From Nitriliruptoraceae bacterium (GTDB taxonomy: Bacteria > Actinomycetota > Nitriliruptoria > Nitriliruptorales > Nitriliruptoraceae): 6,488 nucleotides of DNA. A program made the position numbers and the translations under genes. This document shows positions 6,071-6,488 of this stretch, in pieces; position 1 is the stretch's first letter, and each line of letters opens with the position of its first letter. The DNA is taken from the NCBI GenBank assembly GCA_007120565.1, contig SKNK01000455.1:1-6488 (forward strand), given 5' to 3'. The notes under the pieces were generated by a model, which was not told the origin of the DNA, searched no databases, and worked only from the letters and a program-made list of their open reading frames with translations.

Positions 6071-6282
6071 GACCGGTCCACACGGGCCGGTCTCACCGTG
6101 CCCGCTCGGGCGTCGGGGTCATCAGGTCCGTACCGCACATCCCAGGGGCGTCACGCGCCACCGGGATCCCTCGACAGGACCGGGTCGGACGATCGTCGTG
6201 ATCGCCGATCCACTGGCCCTCGTCAGTGGAGCCAAGCTCCGCTGGCCCGGCGACGCAGGGCCCGAACACGACAGGACCATCC
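6071..6282 (+). promoter_or_regulatory. Possible structured 5' leader of rpsO
   Basis: If transcription starts near 6071, the leader could form several stems. These are GACCGG/CCGGTC (6071-6076 with 6087-6092), GTGCCC/GGGCGT around the tetraloop GCTC (6098-6103 with 6108-6113, including two G-U pairs), TCCACTG/CAGTGGA (6209-6215 with 6224-6230, 8-nt loop) and GGCCC/GGGCC (6244-6248 with 6258-6262). The loop bases GCCC at 6216-6219 could also pair with GGGC at 6258-6261, giving a pseudoknot just upstream of the ribosome binding site. S15 is known to repress its own mRNA through leader structures, including a pseudoknot in E. coli, and unrelated structures serve the same role in other phyla. 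Matching this leader to any described class is not possible by eye. Confidence 0.35.
6273..6276 (+). promoter_or_regulatory. Ribosome binding site of rpsO
   Basis: AGGA lies 6 nt before the ATG at 6283. It is embedded in the 10-mer CGACAGGACC (6269-6278), which also occurs exactly at 6172-6181 without a suitably spaced start codon. Confidence 0.65.
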
Positions 6283-6488
6283 ATGGCTGTAACACTCCCG
6301 GACGACAAGCAGGCGATCATCGAGCGGTTCGCTCGTGAACCCGGTGACACCGGATCGCCTGAGGTGCAGATCGCGCTCATCACCCAGCGCGTCACCCATC
6401 TGACCGAACACCTGAAGGAGCACAAGCACGACCACCACTCACGTCGTGGCTTGCTCAAGCTGGTCGGTCAACGCCGTCGTCTGCTGAA
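6283..6488 (+). CDS. rpsO: 30S ribosomal protein S15 (3' partial)
   Basis: S15 binds the central domain of 16S rRNA at the h20/h21/h22 junction, nucleates the platform and contributes to a bridge with 50S. The first 68 residues are visible, starting MAVTLPDDKQ; about 20 more are expected beyond the window for a protein of about 89. The diagnostic sequence is clear: TGSPEVQIALIT (23-34), RVTHLTEHLKEHKHDHHSRR (36-55), which includes the conserved rRNA-contacting His and Ser residues, and GLLKLVGQRRRLL (56-68). The ATG start is supported by AGGA 6 nt upstream and by alignment to the usual S15 N-terminus. The gene is separated from ribF by 403 nt and probably has its own promoter. In many bacteria pnp follows, which cannot be checked here. 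Confidence 0.97.
   Translation, partial: MAVTLPDDKQAIIERFAREPGDTGSPEVQIALITQRVTHLTEHLKEHKHDHHSRRGLLKLVGQRRRLL

Larger units (their letters stand above)
5922..6077 (+). repeat. Imperfect 17-bp direct repeat in the ribF-rpsO gap
   Basis: TACTGGTTGGGATCGGT at 5922-5938 and TACTGGTTGCGACCGGT at 6061-6077 match at 15 of 17 positions and are 139 bp apart. The second copy overlaps the -10 end and expected start point of the candidate rpsO promoter. The repeat could be a paired operator or the relic of a local duplication; no flanking similarity beyond the 17 bp was seen. Confidence 0.55.
5880..6282 (+). other. Non-coding gap between ribF and rpsO
   Basis: This 403-nt stretch contrasts with the overlapping genes before it. 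Frames crossing it are open only because of GC richness: they run in from ribF or run into rpsO out of frame, and show no family-like sequence or well-placed Shine-Dalgarno. It contains several GC-rich inverted repeats, an imperfect 17-bp direct repeat, an exact 10-bp direct repeat, a candidate promoter and the rpsO ribosome binding site. I find no tRNA or recognisable small RNA family in it. Confidence 0.75.

Noticed and set aside
6171..6196. TCGACA as a -35 element for a second rpsO promoter
   Set aside because: It matches TTGACA at five of six positions, but no acceptable -10 hexamer lies 15-19 nt downstream.
5818..6201. Open frame from within ribF through the gap
   Set aside because: It starts inside ribF in another frame, has no ribosome binding site and no domain-like sequence.
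6198..6338. Short leader ORF starting at GTG 6198 and ending inside rpsO
   Set aside because: The upstream AGGA copy is 18 nt away, too far, and the frame overlaps the rpsO start in a shadow frame.
6093..6458. Antisense open frame over the rpsO leader and rpsO
   Set aside because: It is opposite the conserved S15 codons with no domain or start signal of its own.

Overview
The window is a high-GC, strongly GC3-biased stretch of bacterial chromosome. It carries a conserved translation and RNA-processing cluster, and every gene is on the + strand. The order is infB (5' end missing), a DUF503/ylxP gene, rbfA, a DHH-family nrnA-like phosphoesterase, truB, ribF and rpsO (3' end missing). The order, the Gly/Pro/Arg-rich IF2 linker, the use of GTG starts (ylxP, rbfA, nrnA, ribF) and the actinobacterial style of TruB (VSA in place of the usual YSA) suggest a high-GC Actinomycetota member. 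I cannot name the genus; a deep-branching lineage is possible but not shown.

Layout: positions 1-2090 encode the C-terminal 695 residues of IF2, entered inside its low-complexity N-terminal extension. ylxP follows after 15 nt. A 115-nt spacer with a 14-bp tandem repeat separates ylxP from rbfA. rbfA, nrnA, truB and ribF are packed with overlaps of 4, 11 and 4 nt, which implies one transcript and translational coupling. A 403-nt non-coding gap (5880-6282) then holds several inverted repeats, a plausible extended -10 promoter and a possible structured leader. rpsO begins at 6283 and runs off the window at codon 68.

The genes share one theme: making and starting ribosomes. IF2 positions initiator tRNA, RbfA matures the 30S subunit, TruB makes pseudouridine 55 in tRNA, and S15 nucleates assembly of the 30S platform. 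NrnA-type enzymes recycle the shortest RNA fragments (and pAp). RibF makes FMN and FAD and is a common passenger next to truB and rpsO. YlxP has no settled function.

I find no mobile element, CRISPR array, tRNA, rRNA or defence system, and no convincing new biological system. The items most worth a second look are the ribF-rpsO gap (possible promoter and S15 leader), the 14-bp tandem repeat before rbfA and the RGG-rich IF2 extension.
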